A DNA stretch of 64,000 nucleotides from Hungatella hathewayi WAL-18680 (GTDB taxonomy: Bacteria; Bacillota; Clostridia; Lachnospirales; Lachnospiraceae), in NCBI RefSeq assembly GCF_000235505.1, contig NZ_JH379029.1, forward strand, positions 509,798 through 573,797. Reading direction: 5' to 3'. Shown piece by piece: positions 17,817 through 25,760 of the stretch. The notes under the pieces are model-generated. The model was not told where the DNA came from, did not search any database, and saw only the letters and a list, made by a program, of their open reading frames with translations. Position numbers and translations under genes: made by a program. Within the stretch, counting starts at the first letter, position 1; every line of letters begins with the position of its first letter.

Positions 17817-19436
17817 CTACTCCTCCTCCTGCTCCTCCTCCTTCAGCCACAAGCGAAGCATGGCTGCGATAATCTGTGGATTCATCTTGGCGAAGCTGCG
17901 TATCTTCTCCACCGGACTTGATGAATCATCTATCTGGAATCCGTTATTTTCATTCTGGCTCTCCGCCATCGCTTCGGCTTCAGCCGGATTTTCTTCTTCA
18001 ACTGCTTCAACCGCTCCTCCGAACAGTTCCTGGTCCTCTTCCCTGTTCTTCTTCGCGTTGTGACGCAGCAACAGGATAAACAGTGCCAGCAACAGGACGA
18101 ACAGCGCTGCCGCTCCGGCGATAATCAGTCTCGGGTCCATCTCACCGATGGCCGGTCCCTGTACCGGTGTGGTATCCGTATTGACAACGTTGCTGCCGGT
18201 ATCCGCTATCTGGAAGTTGGATACCACGATATCCTCCGGCGCAATGTTGGCCGCCTTGGAGGCCGCTTCAATCAGCTGCTGCCGCTTGGCCGCCGTCAGA
18301 TTGTCATCGTTGACAGTGATGGCAACGGTGGCTTTCTGAAGCTTTACGTTATCCTTCTCAATCTGTCGTTTCATATATCCTACAAGATAATCCACATTCC
18401 GGGAGTAATCTCCCACGCCCTCCTCGGTGGTACCGAGGCCGGTGCCGTATGCCGGAATATCCGTATTGTTCTCTTCACCCGCAACGCCGCCTGCCTGGCC
18501 CGTCACGCCGGTGCCTGAGTAATTCTCCTCATAATGGTCAATGACACCTGAACCATCTTCCTGCGGCTCATACTGTAAATCTTCGGTAATCATCTTGTCA
18601 TAATCGATGACCACAGTCGCAGATACACGTAATTTGCTTGGAGGATAAGCCAGTGTCAGCACATTGGTTATCTTGTTCACCAGCCGTTCTTCCACGCTGG
18701 CTTCAAAATCCAGTCTGCTAAGGCCATAATAGCTGTCGTTGGTCAAATCGCTGGACACCATCTCCTGCATAGTCTCCGCATTGACCACCGTCACATTCTC
18801 CGGCTGGAGTCTGGGGACACTGTTGGCCACCAGATTCTTGATAGCCGCCACCTTCTCGGCGGACAACTCGTAGGACGGAAGCATGGTCAGAGACACGGAG
18901 CCCGTGGAATCCGACGCCTGGTCGTCCCAGACATAGTTGCTTTCATCCGATACATTCAGAGTGACAATCGCATTTTTGATGCCGCTCATATCTTTTAAGG
19001 TCCGCTCCAATCTGTCCTGAAGATTCAGGAGCAGGTACTGCCTTTTTTCAAATTCAGTAGTTGTAAAGCTCATATTATCTGAAAAAATGTCAAAAGGAAG
19101 TGCCGATTTCGGATACCCCAATTCAGACATCTCAAGCATGATGTCACCGTATTGGCTCTCCGGAACCGTCACTTCTCCCTCTGAATTCCGCTTTGCAGCT
19201 ACCCCGCGGCTGTTTAAAACCGTCAGAATCTCTATATTCTCTTCTCTTGTTATGCCGGGGAACAACGTCACATATCCGCCGTCTTTGTTCGCGTTAAGGA
19301 AGAAACTCGCTGCCAGCGCTATCACAGCGGCCGCTGCGACACCTGCTATGGCAAGTCTCTTCCCCTTTGTATCTACAAGACGATGGATGGCGGGATTTCC
19401 CTCGACAGCTGACTTTACTTTATCTTTAGCCCCCAT
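17817..19436 (-). CDS. fliF: Flagellar MS-ring protein FliF
   Basis: A 539-residue MS-ring protein. Membrane segments lie at about 28-48 and 435-455. The first ring-building motif begins VTLFPGITREENIEILTVLN, followed by the YscJ-like stretch LLNLQDRLERTLKDMSGIKN and the C-terminal FliG-binding tail (EKIRSFAKMNPQIIAAMLRL). It is the platform for the rotor and export gate. It starts 34 bp after fliE and abuts fliG. Confidence 0.96.
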   Translation of the reverse strand: MGAKDKVKSAVEGNPAIHRLVDTKGKRLAIAGVAAAAVIALAASFFLNANKDGGYVTLFPGITREENIEILTVLNSRGVAAKRNSEGEVTVPESQYGDIMLEMSELGYPKSALPFDIFSDNMSFTTTEFEKRQYLLLNLQDRLERTLKDMSGIKNAIVTLNVSDESNYVWDDQASDSTGSVSLTMLPSYELSAEKVAAIKNLVANSVPRLQPENVTVVNAETMQEMVSSDLTNDSYYGLSRLDFEASVEERLVNKITNVLTLAYPPSKLRVSATVVIDYDKMITEDLQYEPQEDGSGVIDHYEENYSGTGVTGQAGGVAGEENNTDIPAYGTGLGTTEEGVGDYSRNVDYLVGYMKRQIEKDNVKLQKATVAITVNDDNLTAAKRQQLIEAASKAANIAPEDIVVSNFQIADTGSNVVNTDTTPVQGPAIGEMDPRLIIAGAAALFVLLLALFILLLRHNAKKNREEDQELFGGAVEAVEEENPAEAEAMAESQNENNGFQIDDSSSPVEKIRSFAKMNPQIIAAMLRLWLKEEEQEEE

Positions 19437-19470
19437 GTCGCCACCACTACACTCTTCCTATTGTCATTTT

Positions 19471-19788
19471 TTAAATCTGCATACCCATAATCTGGTTGTA
19501 TGCACTCACTGCCTTGCTGGCCAGCTGAGTCGTAAACTCTACTGCCGCGGCAGACTGCTCCGCCTGAATCAACGCGGTATGCAGATTGTCAATCTGACCG
19601 GAGGCCAATTGTTCGTCCATGATCTCAGTTGCTTTTATGGAATCGTCCGCTTCCCTGATTGCATCCTGTAATATATTCTGAAAGCTGTTTTTGCCCTTTA
19701 CTTCCTGTGACGCTCCGGCGCGGCTTAATTCATCTAAAGACTGAATGCCTGTAACGCCCTCCATCCTTACCATCGGTGTAATCTGCAT
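19471..19788 (-). CDS. fliE: Flagellar hook-basal body protein FliE
   Basis: A 105-residue FliE, which joins the MS ring to the rod. The C-terminal half (NLHTALIQAEQSAAAVEFTT, then QLASKAVSAYNQIMGMQI) is the family signature. It is the first gene of the operon here, about 100 bp from a strong promoter. In most Firmicutes flgB and flgC (proximal rod) precede fliE; here the upstream neighbour is a choline-binding surface protein instead. Confidence 0.93.
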   Translation of the reverse strand: MQITPMVRMEGVTGIQSLDELSRAGASQEVKGKNSFQNILQDAIREADDSIKATEIMDEQLASGQIDNLHTALIQAEQSAAAVEFTTQLASKAVSAYNQIMGMQI

Positions 19789-19895
19789 ATACCCATCCCT
19801 TTCCTGTTCCTATACTCCCATCCAAACATAGATCTACGCCATTTTTTCACGTAAAAACATGTTTTTCAATTAATCCTAAACATACGCTTAGTCTA

Positions 19896-19924
19896 AGTAT
19901 AACGATTCCGATGAATTACGTCAA
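19896..19924 (-). promoter_or_regulatory. Housekeeping promoter of the flagellar operon
   Basis: On the minus strand a -35 TTGACG (19,924-19,919) and -10 TATACT (19,901-19,896) are separated by exactly 17 bases. Transcription should begin near 19,889, leaving a leader of about 100 nt before fliE. That leader holds only a small AT palindrome (AAAAACATGTTTTT) and no riboswitch fold that I recognise. The site marks the operon's upstream end. Confidence 0.8.
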
Positions 19925-19975
19925 CTTTATTCTGGAAATTTTTTGGCATTTTTTGTAATTTTTCTTATTTTTTTA

Positions 19976-21172
19976 TTACGGATTCCAAATTCCGTTGGAA
20001 TTTAAGTAGTATCCTCCAATGTATGCGTTTCTGGTCAGGCTTCCGTTGTCCGTGTTCATGTAGTACCATTTTCCACCGTCGAGAAGCCAGCCTTTGTGCA
20101 TGGCGCCGTTGGCATCGAAATAGTAGGTGACACCGTCCACATTGATCCAGCCGGTCTGCATCGCACCGCTGTTATCAAGGAAATACCAGTTTTTCCCGTC
20201 CTCCAGCCATCCAATCTGCATGGCGCCGTTGCTGTCCATGAAATAGTATTTTCCATCTTTTATCTGCCAGCCGGTCAGCATATAGCCGTTGTAATCAAAG
20301 AGGTACCACTGGCCGTTGATAGCCGCCCAGGCGTTGACAGGGTAGGTTCCATCCGCATTCCGGTACCACCAGCCCTCAGCATCCTTCGTCCACCCGATTT
20401 GAGCAGGTGTAATATTTTTGTTGGTCCGGTTATTGCCGGTCAGGTTGGATGCCTCATCGTCGTCAATGTCAATCTCCTCCGAGTATACCCAGTCACCGCT
20501 CTTGATGTAGTTCTGCTCCTCCGTGGTCTTGGGGATGGCCCGCACCCGGAACTGGTAGCGGCCTCCCTGTGTCATGGCCGGATAGAAATCATAGGTCGTA
20601 GCATTGACCTTGGGGACGCTGAATATCTCGGTTCCGTCTCTGTTCAGTTTTAATTCATAGGCGCCGGCGTAGGGCACTGCCTCCCAGGACGCCTTTCCAA
20701 TGGGATATCCGACCCACTCGGCCACCTCCGGGGCATCCAGGGTTCCGGAAGCCGGTGTCAGCTTTACGGTCAGAATCAGGGTCTCAGAATCATTCTGAGT
20801 CTTGGAAGAGCTGTAAGTGGCTCCGGTGATGTCAAACTTTTTGGCGCCGGATACCTTGTTGAAATAGTAACCACTTCTGGCGTGTATCTCAATTTTGGCC
20901 GTGGGAACATCTCCCGGCTCCCAGTATTCTTTGTTTTTATTGTCAAATGATGATGCCCCAATGGTATAGTCATCGCTGTTGGATACGGCATACAGGGTAG
21001 CTGCATTGACGTCATAGTCGGACTTTACTTCCGAGTAGACCCGTATGGACACGGACGTAATGGGCGTTCTCGTCTCCGTCTTTTTGGTGGCCGCCATAGC
21101 TGTCATCATGTTGCCGGCGCACAGCCCGCATATCAGTGCCGCCGCCACGGTTCTCTTTAATCTGGTTAACAT
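19976..21172 (-). CDS. Choline-binding-repeat surface protein (copy 2 of tandem pair)
   Basis: A 398-residue secreted protein. The start is ATG 21,172, seven bases after AAGGAGG; the longer GTG frame would put the start inside that site. A signal peptide (cut near TAMAA, about residue 28) precedes a roughly 100-residue beta domain of unknown type, then an FnIII-like domain (KASWEAVPYAGAYELKLNRD, then YQFRVRAIPKT). From about residue 260 come some seven cell-wall-binding repeats of the type GWQIKDGKYYFMDSNGAMQ. Such repeats bind choline or related wall glycopolymers. It is paralogous along its whole length to the gene 23 bp upstream. The binding partner is not known. Confidence 0.87.
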   Translation of the reverse strand: MLTRLKRTVAAALICGLCAGNMMTAMAATKKTETRTPITSVSIRVYSEVKSDYDVNAATLYAVSNSDDYTIGASSFDNKNKEYWEPGDVPTAKIEIHARSGYYFNKVSGAKKFDITGATYSSSKTQNDSETLILTVKLTPASGTLDAPEVAEWVGYPIGKASWEAVPYAGAYELKLNRDGTEIFSVPKVNATTYDFYPAMTQGGRYQFRVRAIPKTTEEQNYIKSGDWVYSEEIDIDDDEASNLTGNNRTNKNITPAQIGWTKDAEGWWYRNADGTYPVNAWAAINGQWYLFDYNGYMLTGWQIKDGKYYFMDSNGAMQIGWLEDGKNWYFLDNSGAMQTGWINVDGVTYYFDANGAMHKGWLLDGGKWYYMNTDNGSLTRNAYIGGYYLNSNGIWNP

Positions 21173-21195
21173 TGTATCTCCTCCTTCTCTCACGC

Positions 21196-22416
21196 TTACG
21201 GAATCCAGACTCCATCAGGATTGATATAGTATTTCTCCACTACGGTATCTTTCACCATTTTGCCGGATGCCGGGTCCATGTAATACCATTTCCCGTTTGA
21301 TTTCAGCCAGCCGGTAGCCATATGGCCCTCTGAATTCAGATAGTACCAGTCGTCTCCCTGCTGGAGCCAGCCGCGGTCATACATGCCGTTGTCCGGGTCC
21401 AGGTAGTACCAGATGCGGTCGTACTGGAACCAGCCGGATACCATATCGCCGTTGCTGGTGAGATAGTACTGCTTGTCGTTCCGCTTCTGCCAGCCGGTCA
21501 GCATGTAGCCATTCATATCGAATAAATACCATTTGTTATTGATGTACTCCCAGCTATTGCGGGGGTAGGAGCCGTCGGCTTTCAAATACCACCAGCCGGA
21601 ATTGTCCTGCTTCCAGCCAGGTTGCTCGGCCTGGGGGGAATTGCCGGAGGTATTCGGGGTTCCCGTTGAGCCCGGCGACGTGTCCGCCTTGTTGTTGGAC
21701 TGGTGGGTCTGGGCGGCGTTGGCATCCCGCTGGGTGATTTCCTGGCTTGTGGATTCCTGCCAGTCGCTCTCTTTCAGATACTGGGCCTCCGAGGTGGTAC
21801 GGGGAATCGCCCGCACCCGGTAATAGTAATCTCCTCGCTTGGTCATCTTGTCAAAGAAGTCATAGCTGGTGGTCGTTGTCTTCTCCACGTGGCAGACCGG
21901 GTCGTCGTTGCAGTAGAGCTTTAACTCGTAGGCCGAGGCGCCTTCCACCTTGCTCCATTTGGCTTTGCCGAGAGAGCCCTCGTTCCAGCCGGCTTCCTCC
22001 GGCATGTCCAGTGTGCCCTTGATTGGCTTGAGCTTTACGGTCATGGTCAGCGTATGGTTGGCGTTGCTACGGTCAGATGAGACGTAGGTGGCGCCGCGGA
22101 CCGTGGCACTGCCGGAATTGATATTGTTAAAAAAATAACCTTCTGCTGCTTCCAGCACGATTTTCACCCGGGGCGCTTCCCCGGCTACCCAGCTGCTTTT
22201 ATTGTTGACAAAATTGCAGGAGGTGACCTGATAGCGGGTGCTGTTGGCTACCGCCGTTACATCGCCCTGTCCGGCGTCCGCCTCCACATCAGAAGTGACT
22301 GACACGGATGCGGATTTTATTGCTTCCTCCGCGGCCAGAGCCGTGGTTCCTCCCGCCAGCGCCATAAGTATGGCTGATAATAAAATCCATCGAATCTTTC
22401 GTCTTCCTTGCAACAT
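21196..22416 (-). CDS. Choline-binding-repeat surface protein (copy 1 of tandem pair)
   Basis: A 406-residue secreted protein with the same layout as its downstream neighbour: signal peptide (ends about ALAAE), a beta domain (VTSCNFVNNKSSWVAGEAPR region), an FnIII-like domain (AKWSKVEGASAYELKLYCND), a Ser/Thr/Asn/Pro linker, and about seven wall-binding repeats (GWQKRNDKQYYLTSNGDMVS). The start ATG 22,416 has GGAGG six bases upstream; a longer frame to 22,473 lacks a site. The pair arose by gene duplication followed by strong divergence. Co-transcription with the second copy is likely, and possibly with the NlpC/P60 gene 122 bp upstream. Confidence 0.87.
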   Translation of the reverse strand: MLQGRRKIRWILLSAILMALAGGTTALAAEEAIKSASVSVTSDVEADAGQGDVTAVANSTRYQVTSCNFVNNKSSWVAGEAPRVKIVLEAAEGYFFNNINSGSATVRGATYVSSDRSNANHTLTMTVKLKPIKGTLDMPEEAGWNEGSLGKAKWSKVEGASAYELKLYCNDDPVCHVEKTTTTSYDFFDKMTKRGDYYYRVRAIPRTTSEAQYLKESDWQESTSQEITQRDANAAQTHQSNNKADTSPGSTGTPNTSGNSPQAEQPGWKQDNSGWWYLKADGSYPRNSWEYINNKWYLFDMNGYMLTGWQKRNDKQYYLTSNGDMVSGWFQYDRIWYYLDPDNGMYDRGWLQQGDDWYYLNSEGHMATGWLKSNGKWYYMDPASGKMVKDTVVEKYYINPDGVWIP

Positions 22417-22538
22417 CTGTAACCTCCCTTTCGTATTCCATGATTTGTGTATTCTGCATGCTGTGTTTCGCACTATCCGTATTTCACATGTTTCTGCATT
22501 TCACACATTCTCTCTGTATGCCGTTCTTCCTGCCGCCA

Positions 22539-23738
22539 TCACTGCCATGGCCGTCGTATTGACACGATTGTCCGGTATGCCGGGTCGTCGGTGACGCAGA
22601 TGCCGGCCTTAGCGGAAGCGGCGTGGACGATTCGCCCGCCGCCTATATACATGGACACGTGGCCGGAATAACATATCAAATCCCCTGGCTCCATGTCCTC
22701 ATACGCAATCTCTTTACCGTAATTCGCCTGCTCTCCCGATGTCCTGGGGATGGATACCCCGAAATGGCGGTAGACCGACTGGGTAAACCCGGAGCAGTCC
22801 GCGCCGTTTGTCAGACTGGTGCCGCCCCAGACATAGGGGTTGCCCACAAACTGGAGGGCGTAGTCCGCCACACTCCGGCCAAATTCCGTTCCACCTGTGC
22901 TCTTAATCGGTGTGCCATCCTGATATCGTTCCGTCATGGCTCTCTGACGCTCCTGAAGCTGGCGGCTGATTTCCTGCTGCCGTCTTAGTTCCTCCTCGGC
23001 ACGAAGCTTTCGAATCTGCTCCGTCTTCTCCTGAACCGCCCTGGCGTATTCCTCCGCCTTCTCTTTTGCTAAGGCCAGTTTGGCGTCAAAGTTGGTCAAC
23101 TGGGTTTTCCTGGTATTGATGGTTTCCTCCAGGCTGGCTTTCTGGGCCGTGTACTCTTCCTTCATGGTCTCCATCTCGGACTTCTGCGTTTCCAGCCGTT
23201 CCTGTCTGGCTATCACATCCTGGCGGACCTCCTCGTAATCCAGAATCATATCCCTGTCGTACTCGTAGAGCTGTCTGGCGTACTCGGTCTCCCGGACCAA
23301 ATCGCCGATATTTTTCGATTTCAGGAGAATGTCCAGGTAGGTGATATTGCCCTCCTCATATAAAAACTGAATCCGCTTTTTCATCACCTCGTACTGCTTC
23401 TCCTGGCGCTGTCTGGCCGCCTGATATTCTTTGTCAGTCTTTGCTATCTGTTTCTTTAACTCCGCCATGTCGTCTTCCAGAATGCTGATGTTTACCAGCA
23501 GGTCCGTCAGCTCCTGGCCCAACTCTTCCGTCTCCGAAGCCAGCTTCTCGCGGCCCTGTTCCAGATTCTCAATGGCCTTTCCCGCATTCTCATAGTCCTC
23601 TTCCGCTTTTGCTTTCTCCTCCTCCACCTCCGAAACCGTGGTCGCCAGACCCTCTGTGGGGGTAAATGCCGTCCATGCGGTGGTGATCAGGAGAACGCGC
23701 AGAAGGAACCGGGAGACTGCTTTTCTCTGCTTATTCAT
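22539..23738 (-). CDS. NlpC/P60 peptidoglycan endopeptidase with coiled-coil N-terminus
   Basis: A 399-residue secreted hydrolase. A signal peptide (about 1-32) is followed by two long coiled coils (about 37-130 and 165-270), as in PcsB and CwlO-type proteins, where the coils hold the enzyme inactive or contact FtsEX. The C-terminal NlpC/P60 domain (about 285-399) has catalytic Cys315 (GADCSGF), His360 (SGHVSMYIGG) and His372. It would cut stem-peptide cross-links of the wall during growth or division. It sits upstream of two wall-binding proteins on the same strand. Its ribosome site is poor (AAGGA lies 15 bases from the ATG). Confidence 0.9.
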   Translation of the reverse strand: MNKQRKAVSRFLLRVLLITTAWTAFTPTEGLATTVSEVEEEKAKAEEDYENAGKAIENLEQGREKLASETEELGQELTDLLVNISILEDDMAELKKQIAKTDKEYQAARQRQEKQYEVMKKRIQFLYEEGNITYLDILLKSKNIGDLVRETEYARQLYEYDRDMILDYEEVRQDVIARQERLETQKSEMETMKEEYTAQKASLEETINTRKTQLTNFDAKLALAKEKAEEYARAVQEKTEQIRKLRAEEELRRQQEISRQLQERQRAMTERYQDGTPIKSTGGTEFGRSVADYALQFVGNPYVWGGTSLTNGADCSGFTQSVYRHFGVSIPRTSGEQANYGKEIAYEDMEPGDLICYSGHVSMYIGGGRIVHAASAKAGICVTDDPAYRTIVSIRRPWQ

Positions 23739-24042
23739 ACGCCGTCTTTTGTATCCTTCTTCTGTTTTTCCAAAATTCTTTTTGTACTTTCTGTTTCATT
23801 TCCATATGATTTTTATATCCGTCCTTATATCCGCCCTCATATCTACGCTTAGATTTACGATTCCGGGCAGCAAAGGCCTGTGATATAAAAACTACTATGG
23901 AAATATTTTCTAATTCCAATATATAAAGCATACTATGAATCGCGGGATATCGCAACCGCATACGTGTGATTTTTTCTTTACGATTTCATTTCAAAATTAC
24001 CATAAAATTGTAAGCATCCGGAAATAAATTGATAAGCAGCAC
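23739..24042. other. Intergenic region upstream of the NlpC/P60 gene
   Basis: About 300 bases, AT-rich. It must hold the promoter for the hydrolase gene on the minus strand, but I find no convincing -35/-10 pair. A short run of similar units (ATATCC GTCCTT ATATCC GCCCTC ATATCT) lies at 23,814-23,843. A 76-codon minus-strand frame overlaps the hydrolase start and has no ribosome site or recognisable content. Confidence 0.5.
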
Positions 24043-24088
24043 ATAAAAAATGCGCAAATCCGGGAATTGTTTCCCGAATCTGCGCATT
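24043..24088 (-). terminator. Rho-independent terminator of the ABC importer operon
   Basis: An 18-base stem (24,049-24,066 with 24,071-24,088, one G-U pair and one mismatch) and a four-base loop, followed on the minus strand by a T-run at 24,050-24,045. It lies 21 bp after the ATPase stop codon. Confidence 0.9.
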
Positions 24089-24109
24089 ACAAATCCTAAA
24101 ATCTTAAAA

Positions 24110-25759
24110 TCACAATATTTCCAGTGAACCGGACGCGATATATTTCCCGGACTTTCTGTCATACAGGAGGATATCTTCTCCCTGGATGTCCACGTTGGTC
24201 TCCTCACCGATGCGGTAGGTGACTCCGCCGAACACGACTCCGGTCAGCAGGTACTCGCCGATTCTCAATTTCACCGTGGATTCCATACCCGTAGGCATGG
24301 CGCCGTAGATGGTGGAATGAAGTTTCCCCTCTTTTCCAAGCTCCAAATACTCCGGTCTCACACCGATAACGAAGTCCTCGTCCGTAATCTCCGGCTCTTC
24401 CTCGATGCTGTAATCGCTCTCATCCACTTTTGCAATGTGGTATTTGAACCGCTCATCCTTATTGCCTTTTTCGACAGCTTTCTTATCCTTCAGAACTTCC
24501 TGTCTGGCGCTCTCCGCCTTGACTTCCTCTTTGTTTCTCTCTTCAAACCATTTCTTAAGGTCCAAATCCTTTGTAGGGTGGAATACCGCCTTCACGCCGT
24601 CCAAAATCGTCAGCTCCATGGACTTATCAGCAACCTGTTTCCCCTTGGCCTCGATAAAGTTGATGGAAGGATTGCCCACGAAGTCCGCCACAAACAGGTT
24701 GTTGGGCTTGTGGTATACCTCCAGCGGAGCGTCATACTGCTGAAGCACGCCGTTGTTTATCAGACAGATCTTGGTCGCCAGGGTCATGGCCTCCATCTGG
24801 TCATGGGTAACGTAGACGAAGGTACTTCCCGTCTCCACATGAAGTCTCTGAAGCTCATAGCGCATCTCCAGACGAAGCTTGGCGTCCAGGTTGGACAGCG
24901 GCTCATCCATGAACAGCACGGCCGGCTCCGGCGCCAGGGTTCTGGCGATAGCCACACGCTGTTGCTGCCCGCCGGACAGCTCTGCCGGATAGCGGCTCAT
25001 AAACGGTCCAATCTTTACAATTCTGGCAACTCTGCGGACCGCCTGCTCCACCTCTTCCTTGTGCAGCTTCCGGTTCTCCATCAGCACTTTGCCGCCGCTT
25101 GTTATCTCAAAATTCTCATTCAGTTCCTGACCCTTGGCTTTGTAGGAATCTTTGATGGACGCCAGCTTCTTCTCAAGCTCCGCCGCCTTGCTTCTCGCGG
25201 CGCCGTCCGGGTCTGAGGATTCCTGAATCTTATACTCAAATAATGTCTTAGCCGTATAAATCGACATCATGTAGGCGTCGATAAACTTCAGATAAACCTT
25301 ATCCATATCCAGTTTACCTTTTTTATCCCGGCATTCCTCCACCAGCTCCACGATCCGTTTGCCGTTTTGCAGCGCCTGAATTAAATCGTTGGTGGTCTTG
25401 GCTTCAAAATCACACTGGGCCATCTCTTCTTTGATGTTGCTCAGTCCAAAGGAGATATTCTGGTACACCGTCATGTTGGGCCACAGAGCGTAGTTCTGAA
25501 ACAGGAAGCCCACTTTTCTCTTGTTGGCCGGAACATTGATTCCCGCCTCACTGTCGAATACCACCCGGTCCCCAATCTTAATCTGACCGCTGGTCGGTGT
25601 CTCCAGTCCGGCAATCATACGGAGCGTGGTCGTCTTGCCACAGCCGGAAGGTCCCAGCAGGGTGATAAATGAATTATCCTCTATCAATAAATCCAGATGG
25701 TCCACCGCATAGAATTTTCCCCATCTCTTCGTCACGTTTGTTAATTTTATTTCTGGCAT
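24110..25759 (-). CDS. ABC importer ATPase with two large insertions
   Basis: A 549-residue nucleotide-binding subunit of the MalK/PotA/FbpC class, which usually has about 360. The start is ATG 25,759, seven bases after GGAGGT at the end of the permease gene. Walker A GPSGCGKT is at 36-43, the Q-loop Gln at 88, signature LSGGQ at 261-265, Walker B VLFMDE at 281-286 and the H-loop (YVTHD) near 320. Q-loop and signature are normally about 50 residues apart; here 170. The extra 120 residues (about 110-232) are charged and helical. A second Lys/Glu-rich insertion (about 400-460) interrupts the C-terminal TOBE domain. All catalytic motifs remain. Substrate unknown. Confidence 0.92.
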   Translation of the reverse strand: MPEIKLTNVTKRWGKFYAVDHLDLLIEDNSFITLLGPSGCGKTTTLRMIAGLETPTSGQIKIGDRVVFDSEAGINVPANKRKVGFLFQNYALWPNMTVYQNISFGLSNIKEEMAQCDFEAKTTNDLIQALQNGKRIVELVEECRDKKGKLDMDKVYLKFIDAYMMSIYTAKTLFEYKIQESSDPDGAARSKAAELEKKLASIKDSYKAKGQELNENFEITSGGKVLMENRKLHKEEVEQAVRRVARIVKIGPFMSRYPAELSGGQQQRVAIARTLAPEPAVLFMDEPLSNLDAKLRLEMRYELQRLHVETGSTFVYVTHDQMEAMTLATKICLINNGVLQQYDAPLEVYHKPNNLFVADFVGNPSINFIEAKGKQVADKSMELTILDGVKAVFHPTKDLDLKKWFEERNKEEVKAESARQEVLKDKKAVEKGNKDERFKYHIAKVDESDYSIEEEPEITDEDFVIGVRPEYLELGKEGKLHSTIYGAMPTGMESTVKLRIGEYLLTGVVFGGVTYRIGEETNVDIQGEDILLYDRKSGKYIASGSLEIL

Positions 25760-25760
25760 A

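Noticed and set aside
19789-19889. A riboswitch in the fliE leader (for example cyclic di-GMP)
   Set aside because: The leader is about 100 nt with only a small AT palindrome; the conserved motifs of those riboswitches are not there.
23731-23961. A 76-codon minus-strand frame upstream of the NlpC/P60 gene
   Set aside because: No ribosome site, overlap with the hydrolase start and no recognisable content; AT-rich leader DNA is more likely.
24317-25216. A 299-codon plus-strand open frame opposite the ABC ATPase
   Set aside because: It is antisense to a gene with intact Walker and signature motifs and has no protein-like features.
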